A DNA stretch of 10,238 nt from positions 1 to 10,238 of the forward strand of contig JALVDG010000242.1 in assembly GCA_027009095.1 (NCBI GenBank), given 5' to 3'. The first letter of the stretch is position 1. The number at the start of each line of letters is the position of its first letter. Positions 1 to 7,653 of the stretch are shown one piece after another. This DNA comes from Thiotrichaceae bacterium (GTDB lineage Bacteria > Pseudomonadota > Gammaproteobacteria > Thiotrichales > Thiotrichaceae). The notes under the pieces are model-generated. The model was not told the origin of the DNA and ran no database searches. It saw nothing but the letters and a program-made list of their open reading frames with translations. Both the position numbers and the translations under genes were made by a program.

Positions 1-1087
1 GGCCGCCTAAAAGAATAAATAGGAAGGAGGGTAAAAAAGTAAAGAGTGTGGCGATACTTGCGCCAACAAATCCTGCTAACAACAGCATATCGGGACCAAA
101 TATTTCTTTTGTCCATGCGCCAACAAAACCCACGAAAGCTACGACCATAATCAATGGCCCTGGTGTTGTTTCTCCCAAAGCTAAACCATCTATCATCTGC
201 GTCCCTGTAAGCCATGAGTATTGTTCTACACCGCCTTGATAGACATAAGGTAGAACAGCATAAGCACCTCCAAAGGTAACCAGTGCAGCTTTAGTAAAAA
301 AGAAGCTCATTTGTGTTAGCGTTCCTTCCCAGCCATATACTGCTGTCAGTGCCGCCATGACTGCCCCAGCAATGGCAACTCCAGTAAGCATAAAAACAAT
401 AAAACGACTCCACTTAAATTGAGCATGAGCTGGTGGAGGTGTATCGTCATCAATTAAAGCAGGACCAACCGCTTCTTGGCTTGATTCAGTATGATGCTCA
501 CCTGCGGTAAATTTTTCAGGTGAGAAGCGAGAGCCAATGTAACCAATTATTCCTGCTGCTAAGACAATATAAGGAAAAGGGATATGAAAGAGGGTGATGG
601 CGACAAATGCCAGCACTGCTAAAAATCGTAATAAATTATTAGCTAAGGCTTTAGAGCCAATACGATACGCGGCAAACAGTACGATTGCAGTAACGGCAGG
701 TTTAATACCGTATAAAATACCTTGAATAGCAGATACATCACCATAGGCAAGATATACCCATGTTAGACCGCTTAGTATAAATAAGGAAGGAAGTACAAAT
801 AAAAAGCCAGCAGTAATACCACCCCATACACCATGCATTAGCCAGCCGATATAGGTTGCAAGTTGCTGTGCCTCAGGACCAGGTAGTACCATCGTGTAGT
901 TAAGCGCATGCAAAAAGCGGTGATTCGAAATCCATCGGCGCTTTTCAACCAACTCCTGATGCATCATGCTAATTTGCCCCGCAGGACCACCAAAGCTAAT
1001 AAAACCTAGCTTTAGCCAATAAAGAAATGATTCCCAAAATGATACGGGTGCAGGCGCACTGGTCTTGTCTTGTTCCATTATTGACAC
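1..1087 (-). CDS. chrA: Chromate transporter ChrA, CHR family (3' end cut by the window edge)
   Basis: Inner-membrane transporter of the CHR superfamily; characterised members export chromate. The first 362 residues are visible and the frame is open to the window edge, so only the C-terminus is missing. The two homologous halves typical of long-chain ChrA are both present. The N-terminal half carries FGGPAGQ at about residues 32-38 and LPGPEAQQLA at about 68-77. The C-terminal half carries FGGAYAVLPY at about 272-281 and a GETTPGPL motif near 303-311. A hydrophilic linker rich in acidic residues and histidine separates them. I chose the GTG at 1087 because AGGAAGG lies 7 bases upstream; the next in-frame ATG (1078) is 16 bases from that site. 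It begins 74 bases after ccmI on the same strand, so co-transcription with ccm is possible but unproven. Family identity is very secure; that chromate is the physiological substrate is inferred from the family. Confidence 0.95.
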   Translation of the reverse strand, partial: MSIMEQDKTSAPAPVSFWESFLYWLKLGFISFGGPAGQISMMHQELVEKRRWISNHRFLHALNYTMVLPGPEAQQLATYIGWLMHGVWGGITAGFLFVLPSLFILSGLTWVYLAYGDVSAIQGILYGIKPAVTAIVLFAAYRIGSKALANNLLRFLAVLAFVAITLFHIPFPYIVLAAGIIGYIGSRFSPEKFTAGEHHTESSQEAVGPALIDDDTPPPAHAQFKWSRFIVFMLTGVAIAGAVMAALTAVYGWEGTLTQMSFFFTKAALVTFGGAYAVLPYVYQGGVEQYSWLTGTQMIDGLALGETTPGPLIMVVAFVGFVGAWTKEIFGPDMLLLAGFVGASIATLFTFLPSFLFILLGG

Positions 1088-1094
1088 GTTCTTA

Positions 1095-1101
1095 CCTTCC
1101 T
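1095..1101 (-). promoter_or_regulatory. Shine-Dalgarno of chrA that decides a GTG start
   Basis: The transcript reads AGGAAGG, then TAAGAAC, then GTG TCA ATA ATG. The 7-base spacing suits the GTG at 1087 and is too long (16 bases) for the ATG at 1078. Both codons are in the same frame, so the choice only adds three residues. Confidence 0.7.
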
Positions 1102-1161
1102 TTGGATGAGAAACCTAAATCTGCAAAACTCAGTTGATTTAGACGACGGGCAAAGAACTTA

Positions 1162-2421
1162 TTACTTTTTCAAAATAGAATCAATGACTAACTCGTGTTT
1201 GCTACCTTTAGATACAGATGATTTTTCAACATATAAATCACCATTGGCGCTAATTGCATTCCCCGATTTTGAAACACGCGCACCTATTTTTACTTGTGGA
1301 AAGGCTGATAGTTTCATCGCGGGCATCATCGCCATACTGTCATCTAAAGTAATGGTAATAGGCAAGTCTTTTACTTGTACACGCTTTGCCGCCAAAGGCA
1401 TTGGCGGGCCTGACATTGCTTTTGCGTAAATAAAGACGGTATCGCTAGGACTAGCTTGATTTTTTAACTCATCCGCCAAAGAAACAGTAACAACAATGCT
1501 TTGTGCTGCGGGTGATTTTTGAGTAACAACAGACGCTGGGGCTGCGGGTGCTTGTTGTGCCAAGGCAGTAGCTTCACTAGGTGATAGCTTCTTTTTTGAG
1601 TCTGAAATCATTGCTTTGACTTCTGCAATTTGCTCAACATCTTTACCTAATAGTGGGATCAATTTATTCCAACGCTTAATCGCTAAGCCATGATTCCCTT
1701 GCTGTTGCGCCGACATCCCGCCCAACCATAAGCCCGTAATGCTATCTGGTTCAATTTTTAGTGACTGTTCGATTAAAGAGGCGGGACGACCTGAAATATC
1801 ACCACCTTTTAACATGGCCTCTGCATCGGCTAAAAATAGCATGACTTTTGCATCGTTTGGTTTTAGTTTAAGGAGATGCTCATACGACTCCACCGCACCT
1901 TTATAGCGTTTAAGTGCCATATAAGAGCGTCCCATCATGTACCAACCTTCAGGGTTATTTGGATTTTTATCCAACTTTGCACGTAAGCCTCTGACCATTG
2001 CATCGACATCGGGCTTGCCATCGGCAGTCATCGGAATATTTTTAGCGATTTTTGCTTTTTCAGGATCAGCAGCCTCACTATTGCCATATTTTGCATACAC
2101 GCCAGCAGCGACTAAAGGAACGATTAGCGCAATAAAGCCCGCTGTGATGAAACTTGGCTTGGCATATTCTGTTTTCGTAACAACTTCGCTATCAATATCA
2201 ACATAAAGTGCTTGTTCTAGCTCATCACGACGCGCTTCGTACTCAGCTTGATCCATTTCTTTATTACTATATGCCGTTTCTAATTCTGCCAGTTGATCTT
2301 TAGCAATCAGTATATTTTGATTACGTCGATCATCGCCCTCTAATTCGGTCTTTTTTAACAGAGGAGGCAAGATAATCACTAAGGCGAGTACGATAAGCAG
2401 GGCTGCAAAAATCCAAAACAT
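1162..2421 (-). CDS. ccmI: Cytochrome c maturation protein CcmI (apocytochrome c chaperone)
   Basis: CcmI binds the C-terminus of unfolded apocytochrome c on the periplasmic side and hands it to the CcmF/CcmH heme lyase complex. The 419-residue protein shows the expected architecture. There are a membrane helix at about residues 2-22, a charged cytoplasmic loop rich in Leu and Glu (about 35-75), a second helix at about 91-110, and a periplasmic TPR-type region (about 150-265, with repeats such as PEGWYMMGRSYMALKRY). An Ala/Pro/Gln linker (about 285-307) leads to a C-terminal beta-rich domain (about 308-417). It is separate from ccmH, unlike the fused CcmH of E. coli. It is the last ccm gene, 17 bases behind ccmH, with AAGGA about 10 bases before its ATG. 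No convincing terminator follows it. Confidence 0.93.
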   Translation of the reverse strand: MFWIFAALLIVLALVIILPPLLKKTELEGDDRRNQNILIAKDQLAELETAYSNKEMDQAEYEARRDELEQALYVDIDSEVVTKTEYAKPSFITAGFIALIVPLVAAGVYAKYGNSEAADPEKAKIAKNIPMTADGKPDVDAMVRGLRAKLDKNPNNPEGWYMMGRSYMALKRYKGAVESYEHLLKLKPNDAKVMLFLADAEAMLKGGDISGRPASLIEQSLKIEPDSITGLWLGGMSAQQQGNHGLAIKRWNKLIPLLGKDVEQIAEVKAMISDSKKKLSPSEATALAQQAPAAPASVVTQKSPAAQSIVVTVSLADELKNQASPSDTVFIYAKAMSGPPMPLAAKRVQVKDLPITITLDDSMAMMPAMKLSAFPQVKIGARVSKSGNAISANGDLYVEKSSVSKGSKHELVIDSILKK

Positions 2422-2438
2422 GGGTATAAAATCCTTAG

Positions 2439-2897
2439 TTACTTTAGTAAGTCGCGCACTGAATCACGCTGTGTTTTATCAAGAGTGACTTCTGCTACTT
2501 GTGGCTTTTTACGCAGATAGTTCACCAAAAAAATGAGGCTGATCAATAAAAATAAGGGAGGCCCTACCCAAAGCAGGACTGTTTTTAACTTAAAAGGGGG
2601 ACGATAGAGAACAAAGTCTCCATAACGTGTCACCATATAATCAACCACCTCATCTCGTGTCGCCCCTTTTGAAACCATTTCGTAGGTTTGTCGGCGCAAA
2701 TCCTTAGCAAGCTCGGCATTAGAGCCTGCTATATTTTGATTCTGACACACAAGACAGCGCAGCTCTTCGATTAAACGCTTATAAATAGCACTTTTTTCAG
2801 GGGTATCAAAAGAATAGGTTTCGATGCTTCCTGCACGTACCGCAACAGAAAAAGTCATCAATAAACTCAGCAGTAAGACTTTTAACGAATATGTCAT
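2439..2897 (-). CDS. ccmH: Cytochrome c maturation thioredoxin-like protein CcmH (CcmL type)
   Basis: Membrane-anchored periplasmic thiol oxidoreductase that acts with CcmG on the CXXCH cysteines of apocytochrome c and belongs to the heme ligation complex with CcmF and CcmI. The 152-residue protein has a signal peptide (about residues 1-22), the hallmark LRCLVCQNQNIAGS motif with redox cysteines C48 and C51, the conserved RYGDFVLYRPP segment (about 91-101), and a C-terminal membrane helix (about 106-127) followed by a short charged tail. Length fits the short CcmH/CcmL form without a fused CcmI domain. Its ATG overlaps the ccmG stop by one base (TGATG), indicating translational coupling. Confidence 0.95.
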   Translation of the reverse strand: MTYSLKVLLLSLLMTFSVAVRAGSIETYSFDTPEKSAIYKRLIEELRCLVCQNQNIAGSNAELAKDLRRQTYEMVSKGATRDEVVDYMVTRYGDFVLYRPPFKLKTVLLWVGPPLFLLISLIFLVNYLRKKPQVAEVTLDKTQRDSVRDLLK

Positions 2898-3448
2898 CAG
2901 GCAGGCTCCTTGCGTAATTTTACTACTAAGGGAACTAATATTTCGTTCACGGCTTTTTGGGTGACAGGTCCTGTAAATTTATAACGAATAATACCTTTTT
3001 TATCGACAACAAAGCTTTCGGGTACACCATAAACCCCCCAATCAATACCTGTACGCCCTTCTGTATCGACTGCAACATAAGTATAAGGATTACCAAGTTG
3101 CCCCAGCCAACTCAACACATCTTTACCGTACTCTTTCGTCCCGTAATCTTTATAATTTAAACCTATCGTTGGCACTTTATGTTCACGAATAAAGCGAGTT
3201 AGCACTTTATGTTCTGCACGACAAGAGACGCACCATGAAGCAAAAACATTTAATAACCAAACTTGCCCTTTCATTTTTTCAGTCGATATACGCTTATTCT
3301 CTTGATATAAACGAGGCAGGTCAAAAGCAGGAGCGGGTTTACCAATAAAGGGCGATGGCACATTTCGAGAATCTAAACTAAAACCACGATACAACAAAGC
3401 CACTAACAGAATAAGAAAGATAAGTGGAAGTAAGTAGATTTTCTTCAT
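2897..3448 (-). CDS. ccmG: Thiol:disulfide interchange protein CcmG (DsbE)
   Basis: Membrane-tethered periplasmic thioredoxin-fold protein that keeps apocytochrome c or CcmH cysteines reduced before heme attachment, normally drawing electrons from a DsbD/CcdA-type membrane reductase, which is not in this window. The 183-residue protein has an uncleaved N-terminal anchor (about residues 4-21), a PAPAFDLPRL entry segment, the redox motif WCVSC (C73 and C76) within NVFASWC, and the GVYGVPE loop with a probable cis-proline at P143, which is characteristic of the CcmG/DsbE group. The start overlaps the end of ccmF by four bases (ATGA), and the stop overlaps the ccmH start. Confidence 0.95.
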   Translation of the reverse strand: MKKIYLLPLIFLILLVALLYRGFSLDSRNVPSPFIGKPAPAFDLPRLYQENKRISTEKMKGQVWLLNVFASWCVSCRAEHKVLTRFIREHKVPTIGLNYKDYGTKEYGKDVLSWLGQLGNPYTYVAVDTEGRTGIDWGVYGVPESFVVDKKGIIRYKFTGPVTQKAVNEILVPLVVKLRKEPA

Positions 3449-5424
3449 GCCGTTGCTCCTTGTTTTGCTACTTTATTAGCTTGTTTATTTTTCCGTTCTT
3501 GCAAAAAAATCTTACGAGTACGACGATAACGCCCATCAAATGCGGCTAATAAACCACCGATTGCCATTAAAATACCGCCCAACCAGATCCAACGAACAAA
3601 GGGCTTATGATAAATACGAAAGCTCCAAGCACCCTTACCAACGGGTTCACCTAAGGCAATAAATAAATCACGGAAGAAACCAGCATCAATACCTGCTTCG
3701 GTCATCGGCATAGTGCCTGGACCGTAATCACGCTTTTCAGGATATAAGGTCTCTAATGGCTTTCCATTTTGAAAAACATCAACCGTCGCACGGATCGCTT
3801 TATAGTTCTTACCTTGGTGATTTTCAACTTTTACAAATTTAAACTCATATTCACCAACGACATAACCAGGTTTATTCGCTTCTAAACGCACATCGTTTTC
3901 AATACTGTACATAGAGGTTAGGGTAATGCCTGTCACCGTGACCGCCATACCAAGATGCGCTAAAGTTGCGCCCCATACAGAAAGTGGCTTTTTAAAAGGA
4001 GAACGTCCTTGACTACTAAACCAAAGCAATGCGGTAAGTGCAACCCAACTTGCGAGTAGCAAGCCTAATACGGTACGCCAATGAAATTCTGGCACAAATA
4101 ATAACGGCAATACCACCGCCATCACTAATGCCATAATAGCGGGTATACGGAGTATTTTAATCAAACGTTCTGGCTTATCTTTTTTCCAACGTATAAATAA
4201 TCCCGCACCCATCATGAGCAATAACACCGTCCCTAAAGGAATGGAGATATTGTTAAAGTAAGGAGGACCTACCGAGATTTTACCCATGCCCAGCGCATCG
4301 ATAATTAAGGGGTATAATGTGCCGAGCAATACGGTGGCAGTGAGTGTAACCAGTGCAATATTATTGACTAATAATCCAACTTCACGCGAGATTAGATCAA
4401 AACGCCCTGTTGATTTTAACTTTGGTGCACGCGCAGCATATAACACTAAAGAAGCACCAACAGTTACACCAAGGAACATCAAAATAAATAGTCCACGCTC
4501 TGGGTCTGCCGCAAAAGAATGTACTGAGGTTAACACCCCTGAACGTACTAAGAATGTACCTAGCAAGCTTAAAGAGAAGGCAAATATTGCTAATAATACT
4601 GTCCAAGACTTGAACGCAGCACGTTTTTCAGTCACTGCTAAGGAGTGAATAAGGGCTGTACCCACTAACCAGGGAAGGAGTGATGCGTTTTCAACAGGAT
4701 CCCAAAACCACCAACCGCCCCAACCTAGTTCGTAATAAGCCCACCAACTTCCTAAAGTAATACCACCTGTTAGGAATATCCAGGCAACATTAGTCCACGG
4801 TCTTGCCCAACGCGCCCATGCGGCATCTAACTTGCCACCGAGCATGGCGGCAATTGCAAAGGAAAAGGCAACAGAGAAACCAACATATCCCATATAAAGC
4901 ATGGGTGGATGTATTGCCAAACCAAAGTCTTGTAATAGAGGGTTAAGTGTACGACCTTCAGGCGGTGGGAAAGGTAATCGCTCAAAAGGATTTGAGGTCA
5001 TTATCATAAATAATAAAAAACCGATGCCCACAAAGCCCATAACACTCATTACACGCGATAACATCACAGTAGGAATACTACGACTAAAGACGGAAACGGC
5101 GAAGCCCCAGCCCGATAAAATAAAAGCCCATAGTAATAAAGAACCTTCATGGTTTCCCCATAATGCGGAGACTTTATAGATTATCGGCATTTGTGTGTTG
5201 GAGTGGCTAGCGACTAATTTAACGGAGAAGTCATCCGTGACAAAAGCATAGACTAAACAAGCAAAGGAAATGCCAAGAAGTAAAAACTGCGCTCTAGCAG
5301 CGGGCTTTGCTAATGCCATCCATTGTGGTTTGCCTAAGCTGATCCCTGCTAGGGGGAAGATAGCCTGAATCATCGCAATGGATAAGGCTAAAATTAAGGC
5401 AAAATGTCCAAGCTCTGGAATCAT
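3445..5424 (-). CDS. ccmF: Cytochrome c heme lyase subunit CcmF
   Basis: Large polytopic inner-membrane protein that receives heme from holo-CcmE and attaches it to apocytochrome c together with CcmH and CcmI. At 659 residues it is full length. The tryptophan-rich WWD domain sits at about residues 226-252 (GSWWAYYELGWGG..WFWDPVENASLLPW). Four histidines match those described in E. coli with an offset of one: H172 (in IHPPMLYMGY) and H490 (in LAHLGM), known for the structural heme b, and H260 and H302 flanking the WWD domain, the periplasmic heme ligands. This assignment comes from motif and position matching, not an alignment. ACGGAG lies about 7 bases before the ATG. A 77-base gap separates it from ccmE; within it I see only a long-loop bulged stem. 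Confidence 0.97.
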   Translation of the reverse strand: MIPELGHFALILALSIAMIQAIFPLAGISLGKPQWMALAKPAARAQFLLLGISFACLVYAFVTDDFSVKLVASHSNTQMPIIYKVSALWGNHEGSLLLWAFILSGWGFAVSVFSRSIPTVMLSRVMSVMGFVGIGFLLFMIMTSNPFERLPFPPPEGRTLNPLLQDFGLAIHPPMLYMGYVGFSVAFSFAIAAMLGGKLDAAWARWARPWTNVAWIFLTGGITLGSWWAYYELGWGGWWFWDPVENASLLPWLVGTALIHSLAVTEKRAAFKSWTVLLAIFAFSLSLLGTFLVRSGVLTSVHSFAADPERGLFILMFLGVTVGASLVLYAARAPKLKSTGRFDLISREVGLLVNNIALVTLTATVLLGTLYPLIIDALGMGKISVGPPYFNNISIPLGTVLLLMMGAGLFIRWKKDKPERLIKILRIPAIMALVMAVVLPLLFVPEFHWRTVLGLLLASWVALTALLWFSSQGRSPFKKPLSVWGATLAHLGMAVTVTGITLTSMYSIENDVRLEANKPGYVVGEYEFKFVKVENHQGKNYKAIRATVDVFQNGKPLETLYPEKRDYGPGTMPMTEAGIDAGFFRDLFIALGEPVGKGAWSFRIYHKPFVRWIWLGGILMAIGGLLAAFDGRYRRTRKIFLQERKNKQANKVAKQGATA

Positions 5425-5501
5425 TGTTTTGCTCCGTATGAGTGATAAATGTTAGTTGTATCAATTAAAAAATATGTAACTACTCAACTTAACTGGGGGA
5501 C

Positions 5502-5954
5502 TTATTTAACCGTGTCTTTTACAGGAGCAGGAGTATGCTCTTTTTTTAGTACATCTTTAACTTCTTTTGGCATATAGCTTGAGTCGTGTTTTGCAAGCAC
5601 CTCTTCGGCATAAAATATACCATCTTTAAGCATGCCCCGAGACACTGAACTTTGCCCTTCTTTAAATAAATCGGGCAATATTTTATTAGTCACAACCGTT
5701 ACCTCGTTACCACGATTATCCGTCACAACAAAGCGTGCTTCTAATGTTTTATCACTGCGCTTTAGACTGCCTTTTTTAACTAAACCACCCAAACGAATCA
5801 CTTTATCTGTTGGTACTTCGCCTGCCAAAACTGCTTCAGGGGCATACAAGTAGGCTAAATTTCCTTGCATTGCTTTGGTAATTAAAAAAGATGCGCCGAC
5901 AACGGCTACCACACCTAATAAAACAAAGATTAGTCTTTTTTGTCTTGCTTTCAT
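5502..5954 (-). CDS. ccmE: Cytochrome c-type biogenesis heme chaperone CcmE
   Basis: Periplasmic heme chaperone that binds heme covalently through a histidine and carries it from CcmC to CcmF. The 150-residue protein has one N-terminal membrane anchor (about residues 7-27), a beta-barrel (OB-fold) body containing RLGGLVKKGS and LPDLFKEGQ, and the diagnostic LAKHDSSYMPKEV segment with the heme-attaching H123 and nearby Y127, equivalent to H130 and Y134 of E. coli. The C-terminal tail is short, charged and proline-containing, as is usual. The GAG about 9 bases before the ATG is only a modest ribosome binding site. It lies 44 bases downstream of ccmD. Confidence 0.95.
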   Translation of the reverse strand: MKARQKRLIFVLLGVVAVVGASFLITKAMQGNLAYLYAPEAVLAGEVPTDKVIRLGGLVKKGSLKRSDKTLEARFVVTDNRGNEVTVVTNKILPDLFKEGQSSVSRGMLKDGIFYAEEVLAKHDSSYMPKEVKDVLKKEHTPAPVKDTVK

Positions 5955-5998
5955 CTATTGTTACTCGTTAGCTATATTCTTAAAAGAAACTACTTTAA

Positions 5999-6166
5999 TT
6001 ACTTTCTCTGATTAATTTTGTTATTACGTTTAATTCGCTGCAATAAGGCTTTTTTCTGCACCACTAAGCTAAGTGGCTCAAGTATCATCATCAATAGTGC
6101 TAATAACATAATGCCCCATACGTGATAACCGTAACCACCCATTGAAAAAAATTCATTAATACTCAT
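5999..6166 (-). CDS. ccmD: Heme exporter small membrane protein CcmD
   Basis: Small membrane protein of the CcmABCD complex, needed to release holo-CcmE from CcmC. The frame encodes 55 residues beginning MSINEFFSMGGYGYHVWG, followed by one membrane helix (about residues 17-36) and a very basic C-terminal tail (KKALLQRIKRNNK). The FFxMGGYGxxVW pattern before the helix is the family signature. The transcript has AGGAG 8 bases before the ATG, and the gene sits in the expected slot between ccmC (15 bases upstream) and ccmE. It is easily missed by length-filtered gene calling, but signature, position and Shine-Dalgarno all agree. Confidence 0.93.
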   Translation of the reverse strand: MSINEFFSMGGYGYHVWGIMLLALLMMILEPLSLVVQKKALLQRIKRNNKINQRK

Positions 6167-6181
6167 ATTCTGAACTCCTGC

Positions 6182-6922
6182 TTATCTACCATTTTGCAAC
6201 TCAGCTACCCATTTGGTATTTATCTCACGCTCTAAAATAATATTACGCACTCGCATTAAAATAACGGCAAAGCTATACATCCAGAAACCTAGAGCGGTGA
6301 CCAACATACCCAATAAAATATTAGACTCAATCCCTTTAAAAGATGATTCCTGATGAAGGGAGGCGCATTCATTGGGGTTTGGACAATTTACTGAGTAATA
6401 AATAACAGGAACGATGGCTAAACCAACTAGGGCAAGTACGGCGGATGCTTTATCTGCACGGCGAGGATCATCAATAGCAGACTGTAAGGCGATATAGCCG
6501 ATATAAAGAAATAATAAAATAAGCGACATGGTTAAACGTGGATCCCAATCCCACCATGTACCCCAACTCACTTTTCCCCAAACTGCACCTGATACTAAGG
6601 CAATCGCTGCCATAAATGCACCTGTTACTGAGGTTGCTTTTGCCATCATAAAGGAAAGGCGGGTATTCAAAACTAAGCCAACTAAGCCCCAAAACACCAT
6701 CATCACATAGAGCCACATGCCCATCCAACTACTCGCCACATGTACAAATATAATGCGGTAATATTGTTTTTGGTCGCTTAATACATCGGGTGTTTTAAAA
6801 AAACCCCAGTACAAGCCAAAGCCTGTTAGTACTATCGCCAAAATCCAAAATATTGGCACTAATTTACCCGCTAATGGGTAAAAGTTCATTGGGGCAGAGT
6901 ATTTAAACCAATTTAAGGACAT
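6182..6922 (-). CDS. ccmC: Heme handling protein CcmC
   Basis: Polytopic inner-membrane protein that presents heme to CcmE and is essential for covalent holo-CcmE formation. The 246 residues cover six predicted membrane helices. The WWD domain is at about residues 115-132 (WGKVSWGTWWDWDPRL), and the first periplasmic histidine is H61 in FVHVASSWMGMW. The second axial histidine should be H190 in SLHQESS. Between the WWD domain and H190 the usual WWNTLHQ sequence is replaced by a stretch with two cysteines, C180 and C186 (NCPNPNECASLHQ). That is unusual against the examples I know. AGGA lies 8 bases before the ATG. A 59-base gap containing a hairpin separates it from ccmB. Confidence 0.96.
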   Translation of the reverse strand: MSLNWFKYSAPMNFYPLAGKLVPIFWILAIVLTGFGLYWGFFKTPDVLSDQKQYYRIIFVHVASSWMGMWLYVMMVFWGLVGLVLNTRLSFMMAKATSVTGAFMAAIALVSGAVWGKVSWGTWWDWDPRLTMSLILLFLYIGYIALQSAIDDPRRADKASAVLALVGLAIVPVIYYSVNCPNPNECASLHQESSFKGIESNILLGMLVTALGFWMYSFAVILMRVRNIILEREINTKWVAELQNGR

Positions 6923-6944
6923 ATATATTTTCCTAAAGGGGGAT

Positions 6945-6979
6945 TTACTCTAAACCCATATTAACCTCTCGGGTTCAGA
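6945..6979 (-). other. Intercistronic RNA hairpin between ccmB and ccmC
   Basis: Arms at 6971-6979 (transcript TCTGAACCC) and 6949-6957 (GGGTTTAGA) form nine pairs, one of them G-U, around a 13-base loop. On the opposite strand that wobble would be an A-C mismatch, so the fold favours the ccm transcript. The stem begins two bases after the ccmB stop. The loop contains GAGAGG at 6965-6970, followed by TTAAT and an ATG with four sense codons and TAA (6959-6945). No U-run follows, so it is not an intrinsic terminator. A role in mRNA stability, processing or ccmC translation is inference. Confidence 0.5.
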
Positions 6980-6981
6980 TT

Positions 6982-7653
6982 TTATTCTAATGATATTTTC
7001 AAAGCCGCTGCTGTTGCCCACGGCGAGAATATTAATGACAGTAGCAAAAAGGCAGATAATAACAATGTATAAGGCTCTATATTACCCGATTGTAACATAC
7101 TCTCATTAATCGCCCCTGCCCCATACACTAAAACAGGGATATATAATGGCAAAATAAGCAATGAAATCAACACTCCACCACCACGCAGCCCTAAAGTAAG
7201 TGCTGCTCCGATTGCCCCCACCATACTTAATATTGGCGTACCCAGCAACAACATAAACATCATAACTTTTACGGTTTCTGCTTCTAAATGGTATAAAATA
7301 CCAACAACAGGGGCAATTAACACGAGCGGTAAACCTGTTAGTAGCCAGTGAGCGGTCATTTTTGCGAAAACTAAGACGGGAAGTGGCTGGGGAGTCAATA
7401 GCATTTGCTCTAACGTACCATCAACATAATCACTCGAAAATAGACGCTCTAATGCCAACATTGAGGCTAATAGTGCTGCTATCCAAGCAACCCCTGAGGC
7501 AATACTCTGTAACATTTTTTCATCAAAACCGACCCCCAAAGGAAATAAGCTTACGACAATAATAAAGAAGAATAGCACCGTGAAAATTTCGCTACGACGA
7601 CGCAAGGCTAACTTTAAGTCGCGCTTTAAGATCATCCAAAATGTTTTAAACAT
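6982..7653 (-). CDS. ccmB: Heme exporter ABC transporter permease CcmB
   Basis: Permease partner of the ATPase CcmA in the complex that releases holo-CcmE from CcmC; what it transports, if anything, is unsettled. With the start chosen here the protein has 223 residues, about the usual CcmB length, beginning MFKTFWMILKRDLKLALRR. It has six membrane segments. The family segments ALERLFSSDYVDGTLEQ, LLGTPILSMVGAIGAAL and LRGGGVLISLLILPLYIPVL are clear, and the C-terminus ATAAALKISLE is typical. An in-frame ATG at 7680 would add nine residues but has no Shine-Dalgarno. The ATG at 7653 has TGAGG six bases upstream and overlaps the ccmA stop by eight bases, suggesting translational coupling. Confidence 0.95.
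   Translation of the reverse strand: MFKTFWMILKRDLKLALRRRSEIFTVLFFFIIVVSLFPLGVGFDEKMLQSIASGVAWIAALLASMLALERLFSSDYVDGTLEQMLLTPQPLPVLVFAKMTAHWLLTGLPLVLIAPVVGILYHLEAETVKVMMFMLLLGTPILSMVGAIGAALTLGLRGGGVLISLLILPLYIPVLVYGAGAINESMLQSGNIEPYTLLLSAFLLLSLIFSPWATAAALKISLE

Noticed and set aside
1105..1142. Possible hairpin after ccmI (AAAT and CTG arms pairing with CAG and ATTT)
   Set aside because: Only seven pairs with a three-base bulge and no U-run; not a credible terminator.
1106..1429. Plus-strand open frame of 107 codons overlapping the end of ccmI
   Set aside because: It lies mostly antisense to the conserved C-terminal domain of CcmI and has no family resemblance or good start context. The other plus-strand frames antisense to ccmF, ccmE, ccmC and cbiA fall for the same reasons.
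5425..5501. Bulged stem GTTAAGTTG/CAACTAAC between ccmE and ccmF
   Set aside because: The loop is over 25 bases and the arms are AT-rich with a bulge; stability is doubtful and no U-run follows in the right place.
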